Assembly (NCBI GenBank): GCA_031277475.1
Contig: JAITMJ010000039.1
Location: forward strand, 1-45,004
Length of the DNA stretch: 45,004 nt
Source: Flavobacteriaceae bacterium
GTDB taxonomy: Bacteria > Bacteroidota > Bacteroidia > Flavobacteriales > Weeksellaceae
Reading direction: 5' to 3'
The notes beneath the pieces are model-generated. The model searched no databases and was not told the DNA's origin. It was given only the letters and a program-made list of their open reading frames with translations. Both the position numbers and the translations under genes were made by a program. Of the stretch, positions 17,053 to 25,618 are shown piece by piece (position 1 is the stretch's first letter; every line of letters starts with the position of its first letter).

Positions 17053-19731
17053 ATGAAATTCTTAGAAAAAAGCGTTTCCGAAATTTTAGAAAAACATCCC
17101 GATTTATCCAATGTCAAACTGATATTTCCGGGAAAAAGACCCGGCGTTTTTATTAAAAAAATCTTGGAAGAAAAACAATATTCCGGTTTTTTGCCGGAAT
17201 TTTTCACGATTGAAGAATTCCTCGAAAACATCGCAAACACACAGGAAATAAAAGGAATTTCGCTTTGGCTTTTCGCTTTCGAGGTTTATGGAAAATCTCG
17301 CCCGTCTGAAAATTTTGCCGATTTTATAAAATGGTTTCCCACGCTTTTGAAAGATTGGGACGATATGCTGAAATTTTCCGAAAACGATACCCAAATTCTG
17401 AAATATCTTTTGGAAGACGAACACCTGAAAAATTGGGGAGAAACTTTGGGAGACGAAGAAAATGCCCGAAAAAAATACCTCAATTTCTGGAAAAAAATGA
17501 ATGTTTTTTTGCCCGAATTAAAGCAAAAACTTCAATCTCAAAATCTTGCAACACGCGGAATGATACACGAAAAAGCAAAACAAAACATTCCCGAATTTGC
17601 AGAAAAAACTCCGGAAAAATATGTGTTTTTGGGATTCAATGCGTTTTCTCCGGCGGAAGAAATTTTAGTAAAAAACCTTTTGCAGCAAGACAAAGCCGAA
17701 TGTTTTTTCAATGCAGACCGGTATTATTTCGATGACGAAAAACAAGAAGCCGGAACGTTTCTCAGAACGTATAAAACGTGGAAAGAATTTAACGGCAATC
17801 GCGAATTTAAGTGGATTGAAGACGATTTTTCCAAACCGAAAAACATCAAAGTTTTTGAAGTTCCGGGAAATGTGGCGCAAACCAAATTGATCCCCGAAAT
17901 TTTAAAAAACATCTCGTTTTCCGAGCGAGACGAGGAAACTGCCATCGTTTTACCCGATGAAAACCTGCTTCCGGCTTTGTTGGATTCGCTTTCGGGTTTG
18001 GATTCCCTAAACATTACGATGGGTTTTCCGCTGAAAAATCTGGCTTTTTCCAATGCCGTAAAACGCGTGTTTTACCTTCAAAAACAATTAGCAAAAAACG
18101 CTTCAACCTATTATTACAACGATGTTTTCCCGATTTTGGAAGAAATGCCGAAATCCGAAAACGATGAAAAAATCATCCGAATTTTTACCGAAAAAGTGGA
18201 GGAAAGAAATATCGTTTTCATCCCGAAAAAAATGATTGAAGAACATTTGCACGAACTCCGTTTTTTTAAACTTTTACAAAAACAAGATGATAAAAATTTG
18301 GTTTCGGAATTTATTCGTTTTTGCGAAGAACTCAGTAGAATAGGGGAGTGCGATGATATTCTCTATGAAAATATTGCACATTTCGAGAAAAATTTTAAAA
18401 TCATCCAAAACCAAATCGGACTTTACGATTTCCCGATTGAAATGGAAACTTTGGAAATTTTAATGAACCAATTGGTAAATTTGGAAAATATTGATTTTCA
18501 AGGAGAACCGTTGGAAGGTTTGCAAGTTATGGGGCTTTTGGAAACGCGACTTCTCGATTTTAAAAACGTGATTATTCTTTCCGTGAACGAAGGAAAACTT
18601 CCGCCGTCAAACTCGCAAAATTCTTATATTCCTTTTAATGTTCGCAAACATTTCGGGCTTCATACTTTTTTGGAAACCGACATCATTTATGCGTATTATT
18701 TTTACCGATTAATTCAAAATTCCGAAAATATCTATTTGATGTTCAATGCTTTAACTTCCGGATTGAACACCGGTGAAAAAAGCAGATTCGTGATGCAGTT
18801 GGAGGTGGAAAGCGGTCGGAACATTGAAAATATCGTCATCGAAAATCCACCCGAACCCGTCGAACAAAAGCCCGTAAAAATTGAAAAAACCGAAAAAGTT
18901 TTAGAGAAATTAAACGATTGGAAACGCCGCGTTTCGGTTTCACATTTGGTGAATTATCTTTACAATCCGATAGATTTTTACCTTTCAAAAGTGCTGAATG
19001 CTTCGGAAATTGATGAAATTGAGGAAGAACTTTCGCAAAGAAATTTTGGAAATCTGATGCACTATTCGTTGCAAAATTTATACGAAAAAATAAAAGGTAA
19101 AGTATTGATTGAAAACGATTTGCAAAAATTACTTCAACAAACAGACGAAGCCATCGAGCGGGCGATTGAACAGTTGAAACATCAGCCGGAATTTTATGAA
19201 CGCGGGATGAATTTCATTCATAAATCTGTGGCGAAAAGAGTTTTGGAAAATATTTTGAATCACGATTTAAACCTCGTAAAATCCGGAAACACATTGGAAA
19301 TCATAGATTTGGAACGAAATTTTCAGGATATTGATTTTTATTTAAACGAAGAAAAAACCGATAAAGTCAGTCTTTACGGTTTTATCGACAGAATCGACAA
19401 ACTGAACGGAAAACTCCGAATTTTAGACTACAAAACCGGAAAAACCAAAAATCTGAAAGTGAAAATAAATGAAGAAAATGCGGAAAATTATTTTTACAAA
19501 GAAGACAAAAAACAAGCGATGCAACTTTGTGTTTATCAATATGTTATAAGCAAAATTCCCGAATTTGAAAATGAGTTCGCTCAAACCGGAATTTGGAGTT
19601 TTGCCGAAGTGAACAAAGGCGTTTCCGTTTTGGAATTTGCAGACGGAAATTTGGATGAAGCCTTGATTTCCGTCCGGAATTTAATTTTAGAAATTCTGAA
19701 TCCGGAAATTGCGTTTGAGGAAAGGGTTTAG
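17053..19731 (+). CDS. AddB-like PD-(D/E)XK nuclease / inactivated helicase
   Basis: An 892-residue protein of the AddB/RexB type, a subunit of a RecBCD-equivalent enzyme that processes DNA ends for recombination. The N-terminal about 600 residues resemble a superfamily I helicase without a Walker A motif; ETRLLDFKNVIILSVNEGKLP (in two pieces) and FRRLIQ-like segments mark it. The C-terminal nuclease domain begins near 630 (VSVSHLVNYLYNPIDFYL), has GNLMHYSLQNLYEK, and ends with the catalytic LYGFIDRID and ILDYKTGK (motifs D and DYK). The usual iron-sulphur cysteine cluster of Gram-positive AddB is not evident. The partner helicase AddA is not adjacent, so the complex must be encoded in two places. 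Confidence 0.87.
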   Translation: MKFLEKSVSEILEKHPDLSNVKLIFPGKRPGVFIKKILEEKQYSGFLPEFFTIEEFLENIANTQEIKGISLWLFAFEVYGKSRPSENFADFIKWFPTLLKDWDDMLKFSENDTQILKYLLEDEHLKNWGETLGDEENARKKYLNFWKKMNVFLPELKQKLQSQNLATRGMIHEKAKQNIPEFAEKTPEKYVFLGFNAFSPAEEILVKNLLQQDKAECFFNADRYYFDDEKQEAGTFLRTYKTWKEFNGNREFKWIEDDFSKPKNIKVFEVPGNVAQTKLIPEILKNISFSERDEETAIVLPDENLLPALLDSLSGLDSLNITMGFPLKNLAFSNAVKRVFYLQKQLAKNASTYYYNDVFPILEEMPKSENDEKIIRIFTEKVEERNIVFIPKKMIEEHLHELRFFKLLQKQDDKNLVSEFIRFCEELSRIGECDDILYENIAHFEKNFKIIQNQIGLYDFPIEMETLEILMNQLVNLENIDFQGEPLEGLQVMGLLETRLLDFKNVIILSVNEGKLPPSNSQNSYIPFNVRKHFGLHTFLETDIIYAYYFYRLIQNSENIYLMFNALTSGLNTGEKSRFVMQLEVESGRNIENIVIENPPEPVEQKPVKIEKTEKVLEKLNDWKRRVSVSHLVNYLYNPIDFYLSKVLNASEIDEIEEELSQRNFGNLMHYSLQNLYEKIKGKVLIENDLQKLLQQTDEAIERAIEQLKHQPEFYERGMNFIHKSVAKRVLENILNHDLNLVKSGNTLEIIDLERNFQDIDFYLNEEKTDKVSLYGFIDRIDKLNGKLRILDYKTGKTKNLKVKINEENAENYFYKEDKKQAMQLCVYQYVISKIPEFENEFAQTGIWSFAEVNKGVSVLEFADGNLDEALISVRNLILEILNPEIAFEERV

Positions 19732-19844
19732 GTTTAGGAAAAAGTTTTATTTTTGATAAATTAAATCGCGGAATATGCATTTGGAAAATTATAAAAATAC
19801 GATTTCAAAATGATTTTTTTTGAATAATTAATTAAATAAAAGAT

Positions 19845-20315
19845 ATGAGTACACTAAAATTAATTTTAACAGTATCAGCAATTGGTTCAATGATGTTCGG
19901 TTGCGGTGAAAATTCTTCCAAAACATCACATTTGAAAGAGGAAAAAATCGAACACAAACATCATCACGAAGATGAAAATTCGGCAGAAAACATTGAATTG
20001 AACGGTGTCGAAAAATGGTTGGTAAATGATGAGATGAAACCTTTTGTTTCGGAATCCGAAACGGCTTTGGAACGATATATTTCCGGTGCATCTTCGGATT
20101 ACAAAACGTTGGCAAAAACATTGGAAGAGAAAAATTCGGAGTTGATAAAAAGTTGTACCATGAAAGGAAAAAGCCATGACGAACTGCACAAATGGCTGCA
20201 ACAGCACCTTGAATTAATCGAAAAACTGAACAAAGCGGAAACCAAGGAAAACGCGGACGAATGGGTTTCAGAACTGAAAACTTCTTTTCAAACTTATCAT
20301 CGGTATTTCCGATGA
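19845..20315 (+). CDS. Putative His-rich lipoprotein
   Basis: A 156-residue protein with a lipoprotein signal (MSTLKLILTVSAIGSMMFGC, lipobox Cys20) and a short charged linker with EHKHHHEDE that could bind metal. The rest is helical: ETALERYISGASSDYKTLAKTL, KSCTMKGKSHDELHKWL and HLELIEKLNKAETKENADEWV, with a CTMKG segment. It resembles small periplasmic helical proteins near metal-handling genes in flavobacteria, but nothing here proves metal binding. Function unknown. Confidence 0.75.
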   Translation: MSTLKLILTVSAIGSMMFGCGENSSKTSHLKEEKIEHKHHHEDENSAENIELNGVEKWLVNDEMKPFVSESETALERYISGASSDYKTLAKTLEEKNSELIKSCTMKGKSHDELHKWLQQHLELIEKLNKAETKENADEWVSELKTSFQTYHRYFR

Positions 20316-20382
20316 GTTTCGGCGAGTAAAAAGATACGTCAAAATTCGCCAAAAACCGTAAAAAAAACGTTAGGGAATTATT

Positions 20383-20390
20383 TATATTTG
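20383..20390 (+). promoter_or_regulatory. Possible promoter -7 element upstream of LRR gene
   Basis: TATATTTG fits TAnnTTTG but lies 165 bp from the LRR gene start, giving a long leader if used. Confidence 0.35.
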
Positions 20391-20403
20391 CCCCGATTAT
20401 TTG

Positions 20404-20535
20404 TTTTGAACTTCGACAGACTCAGCCTGACAAAAGTTCCTTTAAAAGCAGCAAAAATACAGTTTATCACTTTGACAAAGTTTGAGAATATCCAAACCTT
20501 CAAAGTTTTTAAAACCTTGAAGGTTAAAAAAAAAC
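20404..20535. repeat. Flavobacterial intergenic repeats and hairpin
   Basis: ACTTCGACAGACTCAGCCTGAC at 20409-20430 is a version of a phrase often seen between genes in flavobacteria. A CACTTTGACAAAGTTTGA segment follows, then a 9-bp hairpin AACCTTCAA (20495-20503) / TTGAAGGTT (20517-20525). No gene is present before 20555. Confidence 0.6.
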
Positions 20536-20554
20536 AAAATTAGAATATAACAAA

Positions 20555-21895
20555 ATGCAATTGAATTATTTAAAAACAGGCTTGGCTGTGTGCCTGTGTG
20601 CTTTTGCAACGTTTGCAAACGCCCAAAACATAACGATTCCGGATGCCAATTTTAAAGCGGCTTTGCTAAGCCATAATCCTGTTATTGATACCAACAGCGA
20701 CGGCGAAATTTCGCAAGCGGAGGCGGCAGCGGTTGCAAATTTGAACGTAAACAACAAAAGCATTTCTTCTTTGCAGGGAATTGAGTTTTTTACGAATTTA
20801 TCCGATTTACAATGTCAGTTTAATCAACTTTCAATATTGAATCTTTCTAATAATATTAATTTACAAATATTAGATTGTGGTTATAATCAACTTTCAACAT
20901 TGGATTTTTCTAATAATGTTAATTTACAAAGTTTAATTTGTCGTAATAATCAACTTACATCTTTGAATGTTTCCAACAATATCAACTTAACTACACGAAT
21001 ATGGTGTGAATTCAATCAACTTTCAACGTTGGATGTTTCTAACAATATTAATTTAAAATATTTAAGTTGTGGTAATAATCAATTTCCAACTCTGGATATT
21101 TCCAATAATACTAATTTAGAGATTCTTGACTGTTCTTATAATCCATTTACAACAACTTTAGACCTTTCTAACAATGCTAATCTTTTAACTTTAGGTTGTC
21201 GCGGCAGTCAACTTACAACTTTAGATGTTTCTAATAATATTAATTTGCAGAATTTATCTTGCAGTGATAATCAACTTACAACTTTGGACGTTTCTAACAA
21301 TACTAATTTGAAATGGTTAGATTTTCAAAATAATCAGATTGAGATGTTGGATGTTTCTAATAATGTTAATTTACAGCAATTATGGTGTCGAAATAATCAA
21401 CTTTCCACATTGGATGTTTCTAATAATGCCGATTTACAGATGTTGCAATGTGGTATTAATCAACTTGCTTCTTTATTTATAAAGAATGAGGTTAATAAAA
21501 ATTTTATTATAACGACCACAAGTATTAATATAGGTTATAATTTTACAGGTAACCCCAATCTCACATTTATTTGTGTCGACGAAAATCAAGTGCAAGATGT
21601 ACAAGATTATATAACAGAAAACAATATCGGCAACAACCCTGAGGTTTCTTCGGATTGCACCATTATGGCAACACAAGAAATTTCAAAAGACAAGGTTTCC
21701 GTTTATCCAAATCCCGTGAAAAACGTTCTTTATATTCAAAGTTCAAAGTTCAATATTCAAGGTTCGAGGATTTACGATATTTCCGGAAAACTCGTAAAAA
21801 CGTTTAGAGGAAATTCTACAGATGTTTCCGCACTGCAAAAAGGAGTTTATGTTTTGGAAATCGGCGGACAGACAATGAAGTTTATAAAAGAGTAG
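20555..21895 (+). CDS. T9SS-secreted leucine-rich-repeat protein
   Basis: A 446-residue secreted surface protein. The signal peptide (about 1-23, ending FANA) is followed by ITIPDANFKAALL and an EF-hand/dockerin-like calcium loop, DTNSDGEISQAEA (about 45-57). About eleven repeats of roughly 21 residues come next, consensus NLxxLxCxxNQLxTLDVSNN, forming a short internalin-like LRR solenoid; at the DNA level they are near-identical 63-bp units. A C-terminal T9SS type A sorting domain (VYPNPVKNVLYIQ ... MKFIKE) ends it. It is probably an adhesin or ligand-binding surface protein. Repeat number could vary by recombination in frame. Confidence 0.92.
   Translation: MQLNYLKTGLAVCLCAFATFANAQNITIPDANFKAALLSHNPVIDTNSDGEISQAEAAAVANLNVNNKSISSLQGIEFFTNLSDLQCQFNQLSILNLSNNINLQILDCGYNQLSTLDFSNNVNLQSLICRNNQLTSLNVSNNINLTTRIWCEFNQLSTLDVSNNINLKYLSCGNNQFPTLDISNNTNLEILDCSYNPFTTTLDLSNNANLLTLGCRGSQLTTLDVSNNINLQNLSCSDNQLTTLDVSNNTNLKWLDFQNNQIEMLDVSNNVNLQQLWCRNNQLSTLDVSNNADLQMLQCGINQLASLFIKNEVNKNFIITTTSINIGYNFTGNPNLTFICVDENQVQDVQDYITENNIGNNPEVSSDCTIMATQEISKDKVSVYPNPVKNVLYIQSSKFNIQGSRIYDISGKLVKTFRGNSTDVSALQKGVYVLEIGGQTMKFIKE
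20805..21470 (+). repeat. 63-bp LRR-coding tandem repeats
   Basis: Around eleven imperfect 63-bp units, each with a phrase close to AATCAACTTTCAACATTGGA followed by TTTCTAATAATNTTAATTTA. They are in frame and encode the LRR solenoid. Confidence 0.85.
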
Positions 21896-21931
21896 TGGAA
21901 TGAGGTACGTGCTTTTTGCAAGATCGTCTAA

Positions 21932-21962
21932 AAAAAATCCCCGTATTTGTTGGGGATTTTTT
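21932..21962 (+). terminator. Intrinsic terminator after LRR gene
   Basis: AAAAAATCCCC pairs with GGGGATTTTTT across a 9-nt loop; the T run is the 3' half of the stem. It lies 37 bp after the stop codon. Confidence 0.88.
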
Positions 21963-22031
21963 GTTGTTAAAAGCAAAAAGCCATTCGCAAAAAGCAAAAA
22001 TTTTTCCTATTTTTAACAAATTTTTAAACCA

Positions 22032-23432
22032 ATGGTTTTGAGCAGAATCTGGTCGGCGTTCATCATTATCGCGATTTTGGTTGCGGGAATTAAATACATT
22101 TCGTCTGACCATTATAAAAGTATTTTCAACGATATGGTGGTCGGGAAAAATGGTGATACCATTCGGATTGCTGCAAAAAACATCACCGAACTTCCGGCTA
22201 ACATTCAAAACGAATTGGCAAAAAAACCGAATTTCAGCAACGGAAATATTAATTATAAAATAAATTCCTCCACACAAAAAACAGAAATTTACAGAATCCA
22301 AAAAACAGACGGCATCATCGCAACTTCAGATGTAGCCGTAACGATTTGTTTAAAACTCATCGGAATTATTTGTCTGTTTATGGGTTTTATGTCCATCGCC
22401 GAAAAAGCCGGCGGAATCAATCTGCTGTCGAGATTCATCCAACCGTTTTTCACCAATCTTTTTCCCGAAATTCCCAAAAACCATCCCGCTTTCGGACACA
22501 TGTTGATGAATTTTTCCGCCAATCTTCTCGGTTTAGACAACGCCGCAACGCCATTCGGTTTGAAAGCGATGGAAAGCCTGCAAACCCTGAACCCGAACAA
22601 AGAAACCGCGAGCAATTCGCAAATTATGTTTCTCTGTCTTCACGCCGGCGGAATGACGCTGATTCCCGTTTCCATCATTGCGCTTCGGGCTTCGGCAAAA
22701 TCTTTAAACCCGACCGATATTTTTCTTCCGTGTATGATTGCCACTTTTGCCGCAACCACGGCAGCGATGATTATAGTTTCTATTTATCAGAAAATCAATC
22801 TGTTCCGACCGATTATTTTAATGTATGTCGGCGGAATTTCCGGAATTATCGCACTTTTGGTTGTGTATCTTGTCGGTTTAAATAAAGCGGAACTCGACAG
22901 TTTCAGCAGCGCTTTGAGCAACGGATTGATTCTCTTTATTTTCCTCGCCATTATTTTGGGAGCGATTTATAAGAAAATCAACATTTTCGATGCGTTTATT
23001 GACGGCGCAAAAGAAGGATTTTCCACGAGCGTCAGAATTATTCCGTATTTGGTGGGAATGCTAATAGCGATTTCGCTTTTGCGAACTTCCGGCGTTTTTG
23101 AAGTGGTGATTGACGGCATGAAATCCCTCGCAAATATGGTTGCCGTTGATACCAGATTTGTGGACGGACTTCCGACCGCGCTCATAAGACCGCTTTCCGG
23201 TTCCGGAGCCAGAGGAATGATGATGGATGCGATGAATACTTTCGGGGCAGACAGTTTTCAAGGGAAATTGGCGGCGGTTATGCAAGGAAGTTCGGACACC
23301 ACATTTTATGTAATTGCTGTTTATTTTGGAGCCGTAGCCGTGAAAAACACCAGATACACCATAGTTGCGATGCTTCTCGCGGATTTGGTGGGAATCATCA
23401 CTGCGATTGCTTTGGCGTATTTTCTTTTTTGA
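22032..23432 (+). CDS. SpmA/SpmB-type nucleoside-recognition membrane protein (fusion)
   Basis: A 466-residue polytopic protein carrying two 'Gate' (nucleoside recognition) domains in one chain. The N-terminal half matches spore maturation protein A (GFMSIAEKAGGINLLSRFIQP, FGHMLMNFSANLLGLDNAATPFGLKAM, MFLCLHAGGMTLIPVSIIALR). The C-terminal half matches SpmB (FIDGAKEGFSTSVRIIPYLVGML, ALIRPLSGSGARGMMMDAM, GSSDTTFYVIAVYFG). A soluble insertion of about 70 residues follows the first membrane helix. In non-sporulating Bacteroidota this fused form probably acts as a transporter or membrane factor of unknown substrate. It is transcribed alone. Confidence 0.88.
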   Translation: MVLSRIWSAFIIIAILVAGIKYISSDHYKSIFNDMVVGKNGDTIRIAAKNITELPANIQNELAKKPNFSNGNINYKINSSTQKTEIYRIQKTDGIIATSDVAVTICLKLIGIICLFMGFMSIAEKAGGINLLSRFIQPFFTNLFPEIPKNHPAFGHMLMNFSANLLGLDNAATPFGLKAMESLQTLNPNKETASNSQIMFLCLHAGGMTLIPVSIIALRASAKSLNPTDIFLPCMIATFAATTAAMIIVSIYQKINLFRPIILMYVGGISGIIALLVVYLVGLNKAELDSFSSALSNGLILFIFLAIILGAIYKKINIFDAFIDGAKEGFSTSVRIIPYLVGMLIAISLLRTSGVFEVVIDGMKSLANMVAVDTRFVDGLPTALIRPLSGSGARGMMMDAMNTFGADSFQGKLAAVMQGSSDTTFYVIAVYFGAVAVKNTRYTIVAMLLADLVGIITAIALAYFLF

Positions 23433-23551
23433 TAAGATTTAAAATTTTTGATTGATAGCATCTTAAAAGTAGGGGAGAGGAAGGTAGGAATTTAACCTAT
23501 TTTTTAACCAATTTTATTCAAATTATTAATCAAAACTCTAAAATGTAAAAA

Positions 23552-23704
23552 ATGGACAAAACCCAATTCATCTGGGGCTATATTTATCAAAAATTTCCGA
23601 AAGACGAAAATGAAATTCTGAATATTCTGGTTTGTTTGCAGAAATTGCATCAAGAAATTGAACAAATATTTCCCGAAGCGCAGACATTCATTCGTCCCGG
23701 ATAG
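23552..23704 (+). CDS. Small hypothetical protein (50 aa)
   Basis: A 50-residue frame starting MDKTQFIWGYIYQKFPKDE and containing EILNILVCLQKLHQEIEQIFPEA, a probable amphipathic helix. The composition is protein-like, with balanced charged and hydrophobic residues. It follows the SpmAB gene by 119 bp on the same strand. It has no recognisable family and may be a remnant or a genuine small protein. Confidence 0.45.
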   Translation: MDKTQFIWGYIYQKFPKDENEILNILVCLQKLHQEIEQIFPEAQTFIRPG

Positions 23705-23718
23705 GATGAGAACGGATT

Positions 23719-23937
23719 ATATTATGTTAAATAGAATAAATTACTGATTATCAATGTTTTTATTTGTTTAAAATATAGTTAAAACTATGCACTTTAGAGT
23801 ATTTCATTTTCAGGTTCTAAAAATATTTTTGTTGAGTTTGTCATTTACTTTGTCAAGGCTGTAAGCCTATCATCAAATAGCATAGGGCAACTTATAACAA
23901 GAATTTTTCCTATAATCGATATTATGTTAAATAGAAT
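23719..23937. repeat. 19-bp direct repeats flanking a 181-bp segment
   Basis: ATATTATGTTAAATAGAAT occurs perfectly at 23719-23737 and 23919-23937, exactly 200 bp apart. The enclosed sequence holds an AGGCT-GTA-AGCCT hairpin (23856-23868) and CATAGGGCAAC, a phrase common in flavobacterial repeats. No gene is present. Confidence 0.75.
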
Positions 23938-23982
23938 TGGAAATAGATAAAAAAAACAGATTAAACTCTCTTTTTCTAAAAT

Positions 23983-24756
23983 TTATTTCTTAAACGCAAT
24001 CGGAAATTTCACATTTTGATAGCCGTCTAAATCGGCTTTCAGAGAACCGACTGCCAATTCTGCTTTTATGGAAACCGGAATGTGATTGGCATCGTTGGTT
24101 ACCCAAAGTGTAACGCCTTCTTTGTCTTTAAAAACTCTGCCGCTCATCACCGATGGAATGATTTTCAGGCAATTCACTTTTCCAAATTTGGTTTTTATGG
24201 TTTCGGTGTCTGCTACTTTCAGGCGAAAAGGAAACAATTCATCATCAATCCAAATATTTATATCTTTTACGGCACCAACTTTCAATTGAGATGCGTCCAT
24301 ACTCCGCAAATAATAAAACGCCGAAAGCATATCCTGAACGCCTTTTACGGATTTTATGAGTTTGGAACCGTTTTTGGGATTTTTTTTATCGGTTAAAATC
24401 AACGTCTGATTCTCGTGATTAAACGCGGTTTCGTAGTGCTGTTTGTAACTTCCTTCGCTGACGTTTCGCACATAAAAACTCGGCAAACCGGTGTTGTAAT
24501 TGATGTAACTTTCATACAAATCGTCCACTTTGAAAAACGCGCGAACCGCACCCGAAGATCTTCCCGTTCCTTTCACATAAAGATGAGGAAGATTGTTGTA
24601 TGTGGTTTTTGTAGCGGTGAGCGTAGCATTTCCTGCCGTAAAAATTCCGTAGTGAATCCGGTAAGAAAGCACTTCGCCGGATTGAATATTGCCCAGTTGT
24701 TGAGCGAAAAAAAAACCGGTAATTAATAGTGCTATTGATGTAAAAAACGGTTTCAT
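23983..24756 (-). CDS. DUF3108-family exported protein
   Basis: A 257-residue protein starting MKPFFTSIALLITGFFFAQ, a signal peptide; 29 further in-frame codons upstream are rejected because they overlap the preceding gene and mask the signal. The mature chain (GEVLSYRIHYGIFTAGNATLT, LYVKGTGRSSGAVRAFFKVDDLYESYI, INIWIDDELFPFRLKV, VTLWVTNDANHIPVSIKAELAVGSLKADL) is typical of DUF3108, a periplasmic beta-barrel-like family of unknown role. It is the last gene of a three-gene unit with the coiled-coil protein and the Nif3-like protein. Confidence 0.88.
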   Translation of the reverse strand: MKPFFTSIALLITGFFFAQQLGNIQSGEVLSYRIHYGIFTAGNATLTATKTTYNNLPHLYVKGTGRSSGAVRAFFKVDDLYESYINYNTGLPSFYVRNVSEGSYKQHYETAFNHENQTLILTDKKNPKNGSKLIKSVKGVQDMLSAFYYLRSMDASQLKVGAVKDINIWIDDELFPFRLKVADTETIKTKFGKVNCLKIIPSVMSGRVFKDKEGVTLWVTNDANHIPVSIKAELAVGSLKADLDGYQNVKFPIAFKK

Positions 24757-24781
24757 TTTTGGTAGATTTGAGACGAAATTC

Positions 24782-25615
24782 TTACTTGCTTTTAGGTTTT
24801 GCTTTTGGTTTCGGGGTTTCCAAATCCGCGTGGATGAGGTCAATCACATCTTTCATTCTGTCGTTTTCTTCGTTCACCAAATCTTCGTCCACCAGAATTT
24901 TTCCGGAATGTTCGTCTATAATGATTTTTTTTCGCTGAGCGATTTCCATTTGTTTTTGTGGCGGAATCGTGAAAAACGAACCTTTTGCAGCACCTCTTTC
25001 CAAGCCGACTACCGCTAAACCGTTTGCGGAATTTGTACGAATCCTGTTGTATGAAGCCAAAAGTCTGTCATCAATTTTTTCGGAAAATTCTTGGGATTTT
25101 TTCAAGAGATAACCTTCCTCTTTTTGGGTTTCGTCCACCAAATCTTTCAACTCGCTTTTTTTGAATTTCAGATGTTCCTTCAAACCTGAAATCTTGGAAT
25201 CCAATTCGTCCAAAGTTTCTTTTTTGTGAGAAATTTTAGCACCAAATTCATTGATTCTTTTTTCAGCCAACTGAATTTCAAGTTCTTGAAACTCAATCTC
25301 TTTTCCGAGTGCTTCAAATTCTTTGTTGTTTCGCACTTTGTTTTGTTGAGCTTTATATTTGGTAATCAACGTTTTGGAATGGGCTGCAGCCTCAGTTTTC
25401 GCATTGATTTCGTTGTTCAATTCTTTCACTTCCAGCCGAAATTTTTCCGCTCGCTTTTCCAAACCTTCGATTTCATTTTCCAAATCTTCCACTTCTATTG
25501 GCAGTTCGCCTCTTGTATTTCGGATTTCATCTAATTTAGAATCAATGATTTGCAAGTCGTAAAGTGCTCTCAATTTTTCTTCGACAGAAATTTCTTTGAT
25601 GATTTTTTTAGCCAT
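24782..25615 (-). CDS. Coiled-coil protein of the C4-type zinc-ribbon (DUF164) family, cysteines lost
   Basis: A 277-residue cytoplasmic protein. Residues about 5-190 form a long antiparallel coiled coil (EVEDLENEIEGLEKRAEKFR, KTLITKYKAQQNKVRNNKEF). The C-terminal part keeps the family pattern GLAVVGLERGAAKGSFFTIP and IIIDEHSGKILVDEDLV, but the four cysteines that normally build a zinc ribbon at these places are absent, replaced by Ala, Ser and similar residues. A lysine/proline-rich tail ends it. Homologues are often linked to Nif3-like proteins, as here, 3 bp downstream of that gene. The function is not established. Confidence 0.85.
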   Translation of the reverse strand: MAKKIIKEISVEEKLRALYDLQIIDSKLDEIRNTRGELPIEVEDLENEIEGLEKRAEKFRLEVKELNNEINAKTEAAAHSKTLITKYKAQQNKVRNNKEFEALGKEIEFQELEIQLAEKRINEFGAKISHKKETLDELDSKISGLKEHLKFKKSELKDLVDETQKEEGYLLKKSQEFSEKIDDRLLASYNRIRTNSANGLAVVGLERGAAKGSFFTIPPQKQMEIAQRKKIIIDEHSGKILVDEDLVNEENDRMKDVIDLIHADLETPKPKAKPKSK

Positions 25616-25618
25616 ATT

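Noticed and set aside
20805-21480. CRISPR-like periodic repeat
   Set aside because: The 63-bp period is in frame and encodes leucine-rich repeats.
22346-22885. 179-residue open frame overlapping the SpmA/SpmB-like gene
   Set aside because: A shadow in another frame, rich in Arg/His/Ser, with no domain.
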